From NCBI GenBank assembly GCA_013368315.1, contig JAACJM010000103.1, forward strand, positions 232,375 through 296,374: a DNA stretch of 64,000 nucleotides, written 5' to 3'. Of this stretch, positions 22,451 through 34,066 are shown piece by piece. Below the pieces are notes generated by a model. It was not told the origin of the DNA, searched no databases, and worked only from the letters and a program-made list of their open reading frames with translations. This stretch comes from Tetrapyrgos nigripes (taxonomy: Eukaryota; Basidiomycota; Agaricomycetes; Agaricales; Campanellaceae). A program made the position numbers and the translations under genes. Each line of letters opens with the position of its first letter. The first letter of the stretch is position 1.

Positions 22451-22696
22451 TGTTGAATTTTACGTTCGGTGTAGGCGAGTGAAAAGACTTCGGAGCAACA
22501 AGAAGTAAAATTCAGATAGGCAGGGAACCCGTTGCAAGCGCACGAGGTTCCCAATTCGTACATAACAGTATATATCTAGCTAAATAGGGGTTTTCGCAGT
22601 CAATCGTATTTACAATTAATATATCAAACTCGTTAACGGAGGTGTCGATGCATTTCCGAGCTTCCGAGCTCATCAGCGGAAACCCAAAATCCAACA
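22451..22696 (-). repeat. LTR of TR-GAG (3' LTR)
   Basis: This is a 246-bp direct repeat of 23869-24114. It begins tgttgaattttacgttcggt and ends aatccaaca on the + strand. Confidence 0.9.
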
Positions 22697-22813
22697 CACC
22701 CCCATGAGCGAAGGAAGCGAGCAAAAGAAAATGATTCATCGTACACCCCCGGAATGAAAAAAATGGTCAGCTACCTTTCATCATATACCCCCAAGAATAC
22801 CAAAGAAAATCAG

Positions 22814-23680
22814 TCAATATACATAGTCGACATCTTCAACCATCATCGAATTTCCTATAACCATCATTGCGTTTCCCTTCTTCGATTCCAGCCAGGCCTT
22901 TCGCTTCTCGCAATTCTCCTTGTAATGTCCCTTTTCATCACAGAACCAACAAGTAATTTGCTCAACCGGAAGCGAAGTTTTGTTAACACTGAGAGCGACA
23001 TTGTGAAGAAGATCTTTCGCATTCGTTGTTATAGTCGTTTGTGGAGTGGGAATAGTACGAGTGAGTTGACGAGTTTCTTCAGCTAACAGCTGTGTTGTAA
23101 CGTGGTCAAGAGTGAGGTCACTGGATGGAGTATTGTTGAAATTAATGATGAGAGAGTCGTAAGAAGATGGGAGACCCATAGTGAGTGCAAGGATAATGTC
23201 CAGATCTGGAACTATAAGCCCAGCCTCCTCCATCTCAAAAACCTGACTCTTCACCTCTCCAATCCAAGCAGACATCTTCTGACCTTTCTCCTTCTTCATT
23301 GTCAAAAACTTGCGCTTGAGGGACAAGAATGCGGCAAATCCACAAGCGCAGTGAACAGCCTTCAAGTCTTCCCAAACGACAAGTGGGTCCTTGCTGCGCA
23401 TGTGGGACAACTGCCCAGGCTCAACTCGGAGAATCATCTCAGCGCGTGCCTGCGCCATCTTCGTTGTCAATCGAGCATTCAATCTATTCGTCGTATCCGC
23501 CTCTATGTCCTCCTGCTTCCGCAGCTTTCCTTTGTCATCAACCTGGTCAATCATGACCTCAATGACGTCGGTCCATAGCTCCTTTCGGATAAGCTCGGCC
23601 TCCATGCGCATGGACCAAGCAGTGTAGTTTGAGTCATTGAGTTTGGCAAAGCAAGAAGTGGAAGAGGAGTCATCAGACAT
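22814..23680 (-). CDS. copia-type Gag polyprotein
   Basis: The 288-aa single-exon ORF starts with the copia gag signature: FAKLNDSNYTAWSMRMEAEL (N-terminal DUF4219-like segment), then the UBN2-type capsid region with AVHCACGFAAFLSLKRKFLT, KMSAWIGEVKSQVFEMEEAG and LTMGLPSSYDSLIINFNN. A CCHC zinc knuckle (CWFCDEKGHYKENC) lies near residue 245. The reading frame is intact. It would form the virus-like particle shell and package element RNA. No pol follows. The ORF may supply Gag in trans or simply persist because the insertion is fairly young. Confidence 0.9.
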   Translation of the reverse strand: MSDDSSSTSCFAKLNDSNYTAWSMRMEAELIRKELWTDVIEVMIDQVDDKGKLRKQEDIEADTTNRLNARLTTKMAQARAEMILRVEPGQLSHMRSKDPLVVWEDLKAVHCACGFAAFLSLKRKFLTMKKEKGQKMSAWIGEVKSQVFEMEEAGLIVPDLDIILALTMGLPSSYDSLIINFNNTPSSDLTLDHVTTQLLAEETRQLTRTIPTPQTTITTNAKDLLHNVALSVNKTSLPVEQITCWFCDEKGHYKENCEKRKAWLESKKGNAMMVIGNSMMVEDVDYVY

Positions 23681-23868
23681 AGTGAAGGTGGTAGGTCTTC
23701 GTTGTCGTCTTCAAGATTTTCATCAGTTCATCAGGGAGAGTCGTCAATGTACAGTTTTTGTTGTCTGTACGGATAGGGGGTTCGTCGTGTAGGACTAGAC
23801 AGATGCTGGTTGTCGAAGCGTAGGTCTAGAACGGTGAGCGTAAGATATGGGATGTGCCTGTGTGCTTG

Positions 23869-24114
23869 TGTTGAATTTTACGTTTGGTGTAGGCGAGTGA
23901 AAAGACTTCGGAGCAACAAGAAGTAAAATTCAGATAGGCAGGGAACCCGTTGCAAGTGCATGAGGTTCCCAATTCATACATAACAGTATATATCTAGCTA
24001 AATAGGGGTTTTCGCAGTCAATCGTATTTACAATTAATATATCAAACTCATTAACGGAGGCGTCAATGCATTTCCGAGCTTTCGAGCTCATCAGCGGAAA
24101 CCCAAAATCCAACA
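23869..24114 (-). repeat. LTR of TR-GAG (5' LTR)
   Basis: Partner of 22451-22696. Against that copy it shows mainly CpG-to-TpG/CpA changes, for example gcgcacg to gtgcatg. Confidence 0.9.
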
Positions 24115-24119
24115 TGGAT

Positions 24120-24452
24120 TGCAGACACTTCTCCGTTGTGCTCACTAAGGACCAATTGCCGTTACTTATTGTCCCAGTGTTAAAATTCGAGTTCTTCGGG
24201 GATCTACAACCTCAACAATGAAAATCTCCAGCCTCAGTCATGGCACCTATGCTGGCAATCCATAAAAAGTCTTGTTTACCTCATGTCCAGAACACTGCGC
24301 CAGTCTTGCATCCTGAATACCTAGAGGACACAGGTGTTGGCCGTCGGTTGAAGGTTCCCGACGTCGACCCAGTCCGGTCCGGAATGAGACTAAAGTGCTT
24401 ATTCAAACTCTGACGGCCCATACTACCACCATTTCCTCTGCAGTGTTCTCAA
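24120..24452. other. non-coding part of duplicated unit 2
   Basis: This is colinear with about 16700-17315 but has internal deletions relative to it. No gene was recognised. Confidence 0.5.
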
Positions 24453-26472
24453 TCTAGCGGTGCATTTCATGTGCCAGTCCCCGACTCCATTTGAAGCAGC
24501 GTCTTGTTTCCCTTTCATTTTCTCTCTTGTCTACATATCTATCATGATCAATCAAAGATAAACAGAAAGGTATGGACACTCTTTTCATTTCAACTCCTTA
24601 TTATCGGAATTGATACCCACTTGTGTTACATTTTGATATTCTTCATATATGTCAAAAGAATTGGTCAAGGTATTCAAATTTGTTTCAATACCTTTCATTT
24701 GTGGGACAAACTCAGGCCATCGATCTCTTTCCTCCAAAAACTGTGGTCAATACAAATCAATCTGGTCAAAAATTATGTTTTTTGAGGATTCTTGTTCACA
24801 TCCAGAGTCTGAATCAACTTCTGGATGGTCAAAAATAATGTCAACAATGGTGCCAAACAAACTGGTCAAAATTTTTTAAACCATGGTTACATGATCTTCA
24901 TCCCCAAACATAGAAACACAACTTTCGGGCCTATAGAATAAAAATAGTTGAGCCAGATCCTTGTCAGGCAAACTGAACAATATTCTCAGTTGAGTGATAA
25001 AAAAATGGGAAAGGAAAACAGATAATGAGTTGGACTTTCCTTGAAAACCTACAGTCTGAATATGATAGTCAACTAAATCATTTTTCATTATGGTATCCAC
25101 TGGAATACAAATTACAAGTTCAGCCAGAAATTGAGATGATTGAGAGTCAAAAGAATGGACTATGACATCAACAGTGGCAGGGGTCATTAGCCAATGTTTG
25201 AAGCCTTTGACGGCCCAGATTGAACCATTAAATATAAAATCTTTTGGCCAAGAAGATGACAAAAGCCCTCACTGAATTCACAGTCTATTATTTGACACTT
25301 GGCTTGATACTCATGGACAGACAAAGTCACAATAGACAAGTTCTCAGCAAGAGCCAGCTTTTCAGCAACAAAATTGGCAATGAAACAAGCTCTCAACACT
25401 TTTGATTGCTTTTTAGGTGCACTATGGTCAACACACTAGTGAATATGGAGAAGGTCTATAACAGACAAACATTGTAAAGACTCAGACAACATTGGAACAA
25501 GAAACAAAGGGGAAGCATTGGCAGTGAGACGAAGACATTGGGAGAGAGTCATGGTGGTAACAGTGAAGAAGCAGGTCACAGCACATGTCTGGACATTAAT
25601 CAAGATTAATCAAGTGACATGTAAGTGCCCTTTTATTATTGCTGTTTGATGAAGTGGTTAGATTATCATTTTTCCCACTGCGAGCTCCCAGTCATATCCT
25701 ATCATTTTGCTCCTCTGTCTATTCTCTGCTAGCCTTAGGCAACCCCCTAGAATCAAAGCATCATTGATGTATACCTCCATACATTTTGACATCTGTTTTA
25801 CAGACTTATTTTTATTAAAATTCCATTTTTCTTCTGCACTTCACACAGGACATCAAACAGTAAGGTTCTGCCAATCCCACTGATTTTTCTCACAGCATGA
25901 CTAAATGACACTGAAGAAGAAGTATGCTTGAGGCTGCAAAATCAAAGTAAGTGGCCAAATTGGACCAGGTATCCCAAAGACAATGAGTACACAAAAATTC
26001 TATCATTTAACCATTGACCTGAAGAATTGGCACTAAATCAAGACATTGACAGGGAAAAGACTAGTAAGTAGCCTAGTTTTTTCAACTACAAGTGCAGCCA
26101 AGGAGGAAATTCCAAGCGAGTAAGGGTTCTAGGGGTCAAAGCTGGATTCTCCCACTGCACGCTACACCAACTACCCAAAAAGCTCATAATGCATACTACA
26201 CATGTCTCAAAATCATATATTAGCTGTATAGTACCTCAGAATACAGAGGGATAGCACCAGGGAGCCTCACCAAAGGGCAGGAGCTCTGGCAGACATATAC
26301 CCAAATTGGGACATATGACATATGTGCCATGAGCTGAAGAAGCTGATGGAACAGGATGGAAACAAATGACCTCGCGCAGAGATCTCCGTTTCAAAATTTA
26401 AACCCCCCTTGCCAGGACCGGCTGCTCAATCGGTGGGACATGTCCCTCTCCTCCCTCCAGTCGGAGTCAGGT
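24453..26472 (-). mobile_element. unknown 2-kb repeat, copy X
   Basis: This is the first of two head-to-tail copies, starting tctagcggtgcatttcatg. Its end runs through tttcaaaatttaaacccccc to a GC-rich tail with small palindromes (gggacatgtccc). The pair X-Y interrupts sequence that is continuous in unit 1 (about 17308-17345). The minus strand encodes a decayed protein of unknown family in two overlapping frames: 25399-25187 (FIANFVAEKLALAENLSIVT) and 25262-24876 (FLAELVICIPVDTIMKND, FLSHFFITQLRILFSLPD). No terminal inverted repeat or target duplication was found. X differs from Y almost entirely by transitions. Confidence 0.6.
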
Positions 26473-28956
26473 TCTAGCGGCACATTTCATGCACCAGTCC
26501 CTGACTCTGTTTGAAGCAGTGTCTTGTTTCCCTTTTGTTTTCTCTCTTGTCTATATATCTATCATGATGAATCAAAGATAAACAGAAAGGTATGGACACT
26601 CTTTTCATTTCAACTTCTTATCATCAGAATTGACATCCACTTGTGTTACATTTTGATACTTGCCTTAAGTAGGCCAGTGAAGCTCTCACTGGCATGTACA
26701 AATCTGATGGGCATTATTTTTTCATTCCTCATTAGAAAAAGTAAAAGTGCAGAACTTAATGCACTCGTTGTCTGGCCTGTGGTAGTTACTAGTAAGAGGA
26801 TATAGTAAAAGTATGTGTCATCATATCCTTCTGAGGGAACTTTGCTGAAATATGTGAAAGAAAAAACAAGAGAGAGAAAAAAGAGATGAAGGAGGTGGAG
26901 AGTCCAAAATTAGATTAATGATGTCATAGTTCAATGGGATGATAGACCTCATTGAATTGTTAGATAAGCTAGAGGGCCACAAAACAATTGATTTTGATAC
27001 AGCAAAGTAAATACAAGTACAAGACTCAGAGGCTACAGAGATTACAGAGATTAGTTCTAAACTGAGGAGTCTGAGTCCTGACTCAACACCAGAGCCAAAG
27101 AGGGTAGCGTCAACCAAAGCCAAACCACTGCTTGACAGGAACTGGGGCCAGTATGTAGATGTGGAAGCACCAAACAAAGCCAAACCACCGCTTAAATGGT
27201 GAAAAAGGTCCAATAAAGTATGAACCTCATTACATTCAGATTCGTAATTCTTCATATATGTATTTGAATTTGTTTCAATACCTTTCATTTGTGAGACAAA
27301 CTAAAGCCATCGATCTCTTTCCTCCAAAAACTGTGGTCAATACAAATCAATCTGGTCAGAAATTACATTTTGTGAGGATTCTTGTTCACATCCAGAGTCT
27401 GAATCAACTTCTGGATAGTCAAAAATAACATCAACAATGGTGCCAAACAAACTGGCCAAAATTTTTTGAACCATGGTTACACAATCTTCATCCTCAAATG
27501 TAGAAACACAACTTTCAGGCCTATAGAATGAAAACAGTTGAACCAGATCTTCATCAGACAAACTGAATAACATTCTCAATTGAGCGATAAAAAAATGGGA
27601 AAGGAAAACAGATAATGAGTTAGACTTTCCTTCAAAACCTGCAGTCTGAATATGATATTCAACTAAACCATTTTTCATTATGGTAGCCACTGGAATAGAA
27701 ATTACAAGTTCAGCCAGAAATTGAGATGATTGAGAGTCCAAAGAACAGACTATGACATCAACAATGGCAGGGGCTGTTAGCCAATGTTTGAAGCCTTTGA
27801 CAGCCTAGATTGAACCATTAAATATAAAATCTTTTGGCTGAGAAGATGACAAAAGCCCTCACTAAATTCATGGTTTATTATTTGACAATTGGCTTGATAC
27901 TCATGGGCAGACAAAGTCACAATAGATGAATTCTCAGCAAGAGCCAGCTTTTCAGCAACAAAATTGGCAATGAAACGAGCTCTCAACACTTTTGATTGCT
28001 TTTTAGGTGCACTATGGTCAACACACTGGTGAATATGGAGAAAGTCTATAACAGACAAACATTGTAAAGACTCAGACAATGTTGGAATGAGAAACAAAGG
28101 GCAAGCATTGGCGGCCAGACAAAGACATTAGGAGAGAGTCATGGTGGTAACAGTGAAAAAGCAGGTCATGGCACATGTCTGGACATTAATCAAGATTAAT
28201 CAAGTGGCATGTAAGTGCCCTTTTATTATTGCTGTTTGACAAAGTGGTTAGATTATCATTTTTCCCACTGCAAGCTCCCAGTCATATCCAATCATTTTGC
28301 TCCTCTGTCTGTTCTCTGCTAGCCTTAGGCAACCCCATAGAATAAAAGCATCATCAATGTATACCTCCATACACTTTGACATCTGTTTTACAGACTTGAT
28401 TTTATTAAAATTCTATTTTTCTTCTGTGCTTTGCACAGGACATCAAACAGTAAGGTTCTGCCAATCCCGCTGATTTTTCTCACAGCATGACTAAATGACA
28501 CTGAAGAAGAAGTATGCTTGAGGCTGCAAAATCAAAGTAAGTGACCAAATTAGACCAGGTATCCCAAAGACAATGAGTACACAAAAATTCTATCATTTAA
28601 CCATTGACCTGAAGGATTGGCGCTAAATCAAGACATTGACAGGGAAAAGACTAGTTTTCTTTCATACCTAGTAAGTAGCCTAGTTTTTTCCACTACGAGC
28701 GCAGCCAAGGAGGAAATTCCAAGCGAGTAAGGTTTCTAGGGGTCAAAGCTGGATTCTCCCACTGCACACTGCACCAACTACCCAAAAAAAGCTTATAATG
28801 TGTACTACACATGTCTCAAAATCATATATTAGCTGTATAGTACCTCAGAATACAGAGGGATAGCACCAGTGAGCCTCATCAAAGGGCGGAAGCTCTGGCA
28901 GACATGCCTGAATCGGGACATATGATATGAGCTGAAGAAGCCGATGGAACGCAATG
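26473..28956 (-). mobile_element. unknown 2-kb repeat, copy Y (tail displaced to 36822-36937)
   Basis: Y repeats X from tctagcggcacatttcatg. The same two-frame minus-strand protein is found at 28097-27777 and 27741-27337. Y has an extra 585 bp or so (about 26659-27245) absent from X. Its last 115 bp are separated from the rest by the hAT insertion and reappear at 36822-36937 (tttcaaaatttaaatccccc, then the GC-rich tail). The protein family is not recognised. Confidence 0.6.
26659..27245. mobile_element. 585-bp insertion in copy Y, origin unknown
   Basis: Copy X reads ttttgatattcttcatatatg continuously. In Y ttttgata and ttcttcatatatg are separated by about 585 bp that starts cttgccttaagtaggcc and ends cagattcgtaa. 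The insert has a small hairpin near its left end (ccagtgaagctctcactgg). I see no clear terminal repeats and no target duplication, so it could instead be a segment lost from X. Confidence 0.5.
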
Positions 28957-31900
28957 GTAACAAATAGTGTTGCGCTGAGCTGAGTCTGGGTTAAACTCGA
29001 GCACTCGGCTAATTTGGCTCAAGCTGAGCTTGAGCTCGCTGACAAATCCATCCCCAATAGGAGGATGCCCCCTGTCCCCGCTCTTGCTCTACTCATATGC
29101 CATCTGTAGACGTTCGGGTCTACCACTAAGCTTCGAAATGTATGTAATTTCCGTTATATAGTCTATTGAAGTCTCCACACCAAAAATACTGAGTTGCTCG
29201 GATGTTTTACAAGTATTATAGCGGGATCTGAGACTACTGAGTATGTATTAGTGAATAGATGTAAGTACTAGACTACATTATGGCAATGATTTAGGGCACA
29301 GTAATGATTATGCTATGGAATAAGTCTTATACATCACATTCTGTTGCAGGAATACCATAGGAAGCATTGATCAGCCCTGCAATATCCTGAATTTGGCCGT
29401 TGATCAACATATCCCTCAACTTTTCTCGAGGCATGTCCGTCATAGTAGGTTCTGTCTCTGTGCATGATCCATCTGGTGCCTCCTCACCTAGCTCAGATGG
29501 CCGAGCAACCCAACTTTTGGTGAAATTGAGTCGATCTTCTCGATACATAGCTTTCAGAATCTGTAACACTTCCATAAACACAGGATCAAGTCATGAGCGT
29601 TGATCAGCATCAGTCTCTTTACTTGAAGAGAATGCTCGCTCGCATGGGACTGCAGATGCTTGGACAGGTATCACGTCGAGAGCAAGCTGAAATATGATCG
29701 GAAAGTTGATCTGGGAATTTTGCTAAATATTATAAGTAAGTGAAGTATGATACTGCGGCTTTAAATCACTTACATTATCCCAAAACTGCACGAGATCAAA
29801 TTTTTGAAGCTTCTCTCTGTCCGTAATGATCCCTTCATTAACCCATTTTTTGTATTCCTCTTGTGCTTGAAGCCGATCTCGCATGACAGCTTCAATTTCA
29901 AGTTCCTCAGCTGTCAAGCCATCTGTTGGGTCTACTGGTTCTTCGAGTTGAGCATTGTTTTCATTTATGGTGGATTCAGAAGAGATGGTTTGGAGAGATG
30001 ATGAATGCGAAAGGGCATTGAGAGACTCGGTGAAGTCATTGAGGAGAGTGATGCCAGCGTTCAGACTATGAGCAGCATCTGAACCGCCAAAATCAATGGG
30101 AATGTGATTGGGAATCTTTGTTACAGCACATTCATGTCGGATCGCAGTTTGATGTTTTGTCATCTGGTGAAAATTACTATGTTCAATATCAAGGTACATA
30201 GATTCATGGAAGAGGAAACTCACAATGTCAAGGATTGCTGTTTTTGCAGCTTCGGATTGCTCTGCAGGCCATTCGCGTTCAATCCAGCTTGTCTTAGATA
30301 CAGGATTAACAACTGCAAAAGTTTTTAGAGTAATACAATGCAAATAAGATGCGAGTTACTTACACATTGCAAATGAATACATATGTGTTGAACGAGCCTT
30401 ATCAACGTACTCTTCGATCTTCACAATTGAAGCCATGAGCATATGGGAAAGATAGGGGTACACTGTCTTGAGGGTTTTGAGATTTGATAGCAGGCTCTCG
30501 TATGCAGGCAGAGCAGCTGAAAGAGTTGGAGTCTTTTGCATTGATACAATCTGCTGCGAGACATGAAAGGCTTTGAGCACCATTCTGATATCATGCAGAA
30601 GGTCTAGCTCAAGCTTTGTCAACAGCAAGGACTTGAGATCTTCATTTCCAGGCTGATGAGCAAATTCATGGATGTACTTAAATAGAAGTTCAATTTTTTA
30701 AATGATTACAAGCAAGAGCAAAGAATAATAGAGATCCTCACCTTGTACAGCTCAAGGAGTCGGTCAATCATGAAGTATAATGATGACCACTGTGTATCAA
30801 CGTCACAGAGAAGAACAACCACTCTCTGCATTGACTCAAGGGACTGGAGCTCCTTTTCTGGCACTCCTTGCTCTCATAAAATGTCTCTAGCTTCTTCACG
30901 GGCTGAAATAATGGACTGGCGTAAACCCTCACAGCGTTTATGAGAACTACGGCAGGCATTGACAAGCTTTCAAGCGCAATTTACAAGGTCCTTCTTCAGT
31001 GCGTCATATTGCTCCTTCTTGATACCAGGTGGCGGATCATCTGGGAGATCATCGAGTATGTCTGAATAATCAACGCCGTCATCGTCATCGAATCCAATAT
31101 CACTCGTAAGTTTTGATAGACCAGTCTTAACAGAAATGTTCACAACATGCGGAAAGCATCTTGTGAGCACATATCATTGAGTCAATGCAATCAAATTATG
31201 CACAAGGACTTACCGGACCCTATTCCCTGTAGAGCTAAACTCAACCCCGATGTCTGCGAATAATTGCTTGAGAGAACGCATCATCGTATCGTTATTTGAT
31301 GCATTATCGAGCGTGATCATGCCAATCTGAACATTAATTAGACTTCAATCAGCTTCCATTTGAAGGAATTATTCACAGAAATACATACTCGACATTCAAT
31401 GCCATATTCCTGAAGAATGCAAAAGAAAGCATTAGCCATATTGGGACCACTATGGCTACCATCAACGTATCGAAAGGCAATTAACTGGGATCACATCACC
31501 AAATGGCCGTGATTGTATATCAGGTAATGAGAAGTAATGGCCATGAATCCCCACAGAACACCATTCAACCACATGTCTGAGGTGTAGGAGATACGACCAA
31601 GGGAGCGCTATGAAGCAAGGATATCATTAGTACTTGTATCATTAGTAGATTTGCTTATCTGACCTTCATCTCCTCTCGAGTGTTCTTGAAACAGTTTTCA
31701 AACTGTTCAAATATCAGCTCCGTGATTTTCTTGCGATGTGGAATGTCCTTGAGGTCAAGATCAACACCAATGTACTCCAAGAGATCCCGAAACTCCTGGC
31801 ATTCAACGACGTTGATGGACTGCAGGTATGCCATCAACTCTAGTTTCAAACGTTGAATGTTGAGAATTTTTTAGAAACACATACCTGATCATCAGCCACC

Positions 31901-32430
31901 AGCCACCGCACCAATAAAGACCAAAACCACTCTCTATTAATCGGTTCACCTGGTTGACGTGCGTATCCTGAGGTGCTTGTCTCGGATGATCCAATCTTCT
32001 CCCAACCCTTGAGCTCAAATTTGCAGACATACTCCTGATACTCTTGGAGATGGTACTTTGTCAAATGATTGCGGATGTTTTGCGTTATCCCACCATTCTC
32101 AGAGTTCTTCCAGATGCCGCATTTTGAAGAACTTATAAACATACATCAATCAGAAGGAAAAAAAGAACGAAATTAAAATGAACACATACCCCGGAGGACA
32201 AAATCAGCATGCAATATTTTTACCATCCTTCGCCCTTGGTTTCTCATTATAGATATGACCGGGCGATGAGACATCAATGACCGGAATAGTATCGTCATTA
32301 GTCGCAGTGATAAACCACCATACGTCTGTGGCAGTAGCTTTGACCCTTTCGCGTTTCGATTCAACAGATTTGAAGATGTTCGTTGTGAGGGCCGGATGGT
32401 CATGCGACTCAGAGAAAATGTCCGTGGTTA

Positions 32431-34066
32431 CAGTGGCCAAAAAAATTGTCCACATGTTTGGCACTTTTGGAAAGATTGCTGATTTAAGAGCTATTGAGCA
32501 GAAATCTCAAAACATGGCTGGTGGTAGCAAGAAAGCCTTTGATTAGAGCTACAATAATCTGTCTGTTTTGTCTTATTTGGCCACATATCTGCGGAGTTAT
32601 GATTGATTTAAAATTGTATGTCATTTGGACAATTTTTTGAGTTGCCACTTCAAAATCATTATTGCAATAACCTGATGTGTTATACATGATGTCATGGGTG
32701 GAGCTGTACAGTAATGTGATGTATACACCACAATGATGTCATAGCTGCCAGCTGGAGCATACATAGCAACATACAGATGCTCTACAGCCTCTATGAAAAT
32801 CATGGGGTCCCTCATATCAGCCCAGAAAGACAATCTCTACTCTCTCCTCCAAACTGCCCCTCCCTCTATCAAATTTTCAGCTCAGACTGAAGTATGAAAG
32901 CAGAGTGTTGCTTTTATAGGTATAGAGACATGTTCTGATAAAGGAAACCATTGGATATAGCACTTTAGAAAGTTAATACCCAGCTGAAAAATGGCCACCT
33001 CTGGATCAACTCCCATATTATTAATGCTTTCCAGGATTTTGTTACTTAAGATGGTCATATAGTGTTTGCAATCTATCTTCCCCTTCATCTGGACCATTTT
33101 TACTGCTTACTGTTGCCCCATACCCTACCCCATCATGTCATTTTCTCTCTCAAATGTCATCATTTCTGTCACATCTTGCTGTACCATGAATTTATCTCTC
33201 TTTTCTCACACATGCTGGGGCATATTTGCCCCAAAATAATTGGTTTTGGTCTTATCTGAGAAAATAACCCACTTCTAGCCTTCTACAGCCCGGTCTTTTT
33301 ACATCTGTGCAAACTTCAAGTGAGCCTTGCTGCAAGTCACTGTAAGTTTGCACTTGTTCTGTGTTTCGGAGATCGCCACAAGACGTTTTCAGGAATGTTT
33401 TGGCTGTTATAGGTTGGGACAGGTTGTCCAAGAAGAGCCTTGATGTTTCAGGCCACTTGTGTAGCCATCTGGCTTTACCAGAATGGATTTTTTTCCAATC
33501 TAACCTCTTCACAAGTAGTAGAGAGCCTCCTAGGACACCCTGCTGTATTGTTCTCATTGTCTGTATTTGTCTTTTAAGCCACAAAAGCAACTCTTGGCTT
33601 CCATACTCCAGTCTGAGCTGCAATTTTTGCAGATGGAGAGGCAGTTAAGAGGAGAGAGTAGAGATTGTCTTTCTGGGCTGATATGAGGGACCCATGATTT
33701 TCATAGAGGCTGTAGAGCATCTGTATGTTGCTATGTATGCTCCAGCTGGCAGCTATGACATCATTGTAGTGTATACATTACATTACTGTACAGCTCCACC
33801 CATGACATCATGTATAACACATCAGGTTATTGCAATAATGATTTTGAAGTGGCAACTCAAAAAATTGTCCAAATAACATACAGTTTTAAATCAATCATAA
33901 CTCCACAGATATTTGGCCAAATAAGACAAAACAGACAGATTATTGTAGCTCTAATCAAAGGCTTTCTTGCTACCACCAGCCATGTTTTGAGATTTCTGCT
34001 CAATAGCTCTTAAATCAGCAATCTTTCCAAAAGTGCCAAACATGTGGACAATTTTTTTGGCCACTG
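32431..34066 (-). mobile_element. Tc1/mariner element with about 0.42-kb terminal inverted repeats
   Basis: The ends are cagtggccaaaaaaattgtc (left) and its complement (right), flanked by TA at 32429-32430 and 34067-34068. The inverted repeats are exceptionally long: 32431-32852 pairs with 33646-34066 with few differences. The 0.8-kb centre encodes a decayed transposase on the minus strand. The element splits the hAT transposase N terminus, so it inserted after hAT. Confidence 0.9.
32882..33625 (-). pseudogene. Tc1-like transposase remnant
   Basis: Reading the minus strand with frame changes gives, in order, a helix-turn-helix-like region (KRLDWKKIHSGKARWLHKWP), AHLKFAQM and KDRAVEG, then KWVIFSDKTKTNYFGA around the first catalytic Asp (usually SDETK, here Lys for Glu). 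KGKIDCKHYMTILSNKILES and NNMGVDPEVAIFQ follow, the segment before the second Asp. Several in-frame stops (KDRAVEG-stop-KWV) and lost blocks, including the DPKH and final Asp regions, show it is dead. Confidence 0.8.

Larger units (their letters stand above)
22451..24114 (-). mobile_element. gag-only copia-type LTR element (TR-GAG)
   Basis: Two 246-bp LTRs (22451-22696 and 23869-24114, TG...CA) are flanked by a perfect 5-bp target duplication, tggat (22446-22450 and 24115-24119). The empty site is preserved in unit 1 at about 16693-16720. The only internal gene is a minus-strand gag, so the 5' LTR is on the right. A G-rich purine stretch (complement gggggtg) sits next to the left LTR as a polypurine tract. 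No protease, integrase or RT is present; mobility would need help from an autonomous copia element. The LTRs differ at 8 sites, all transitions, 7 of them at CpG. Confidence 0.92.
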
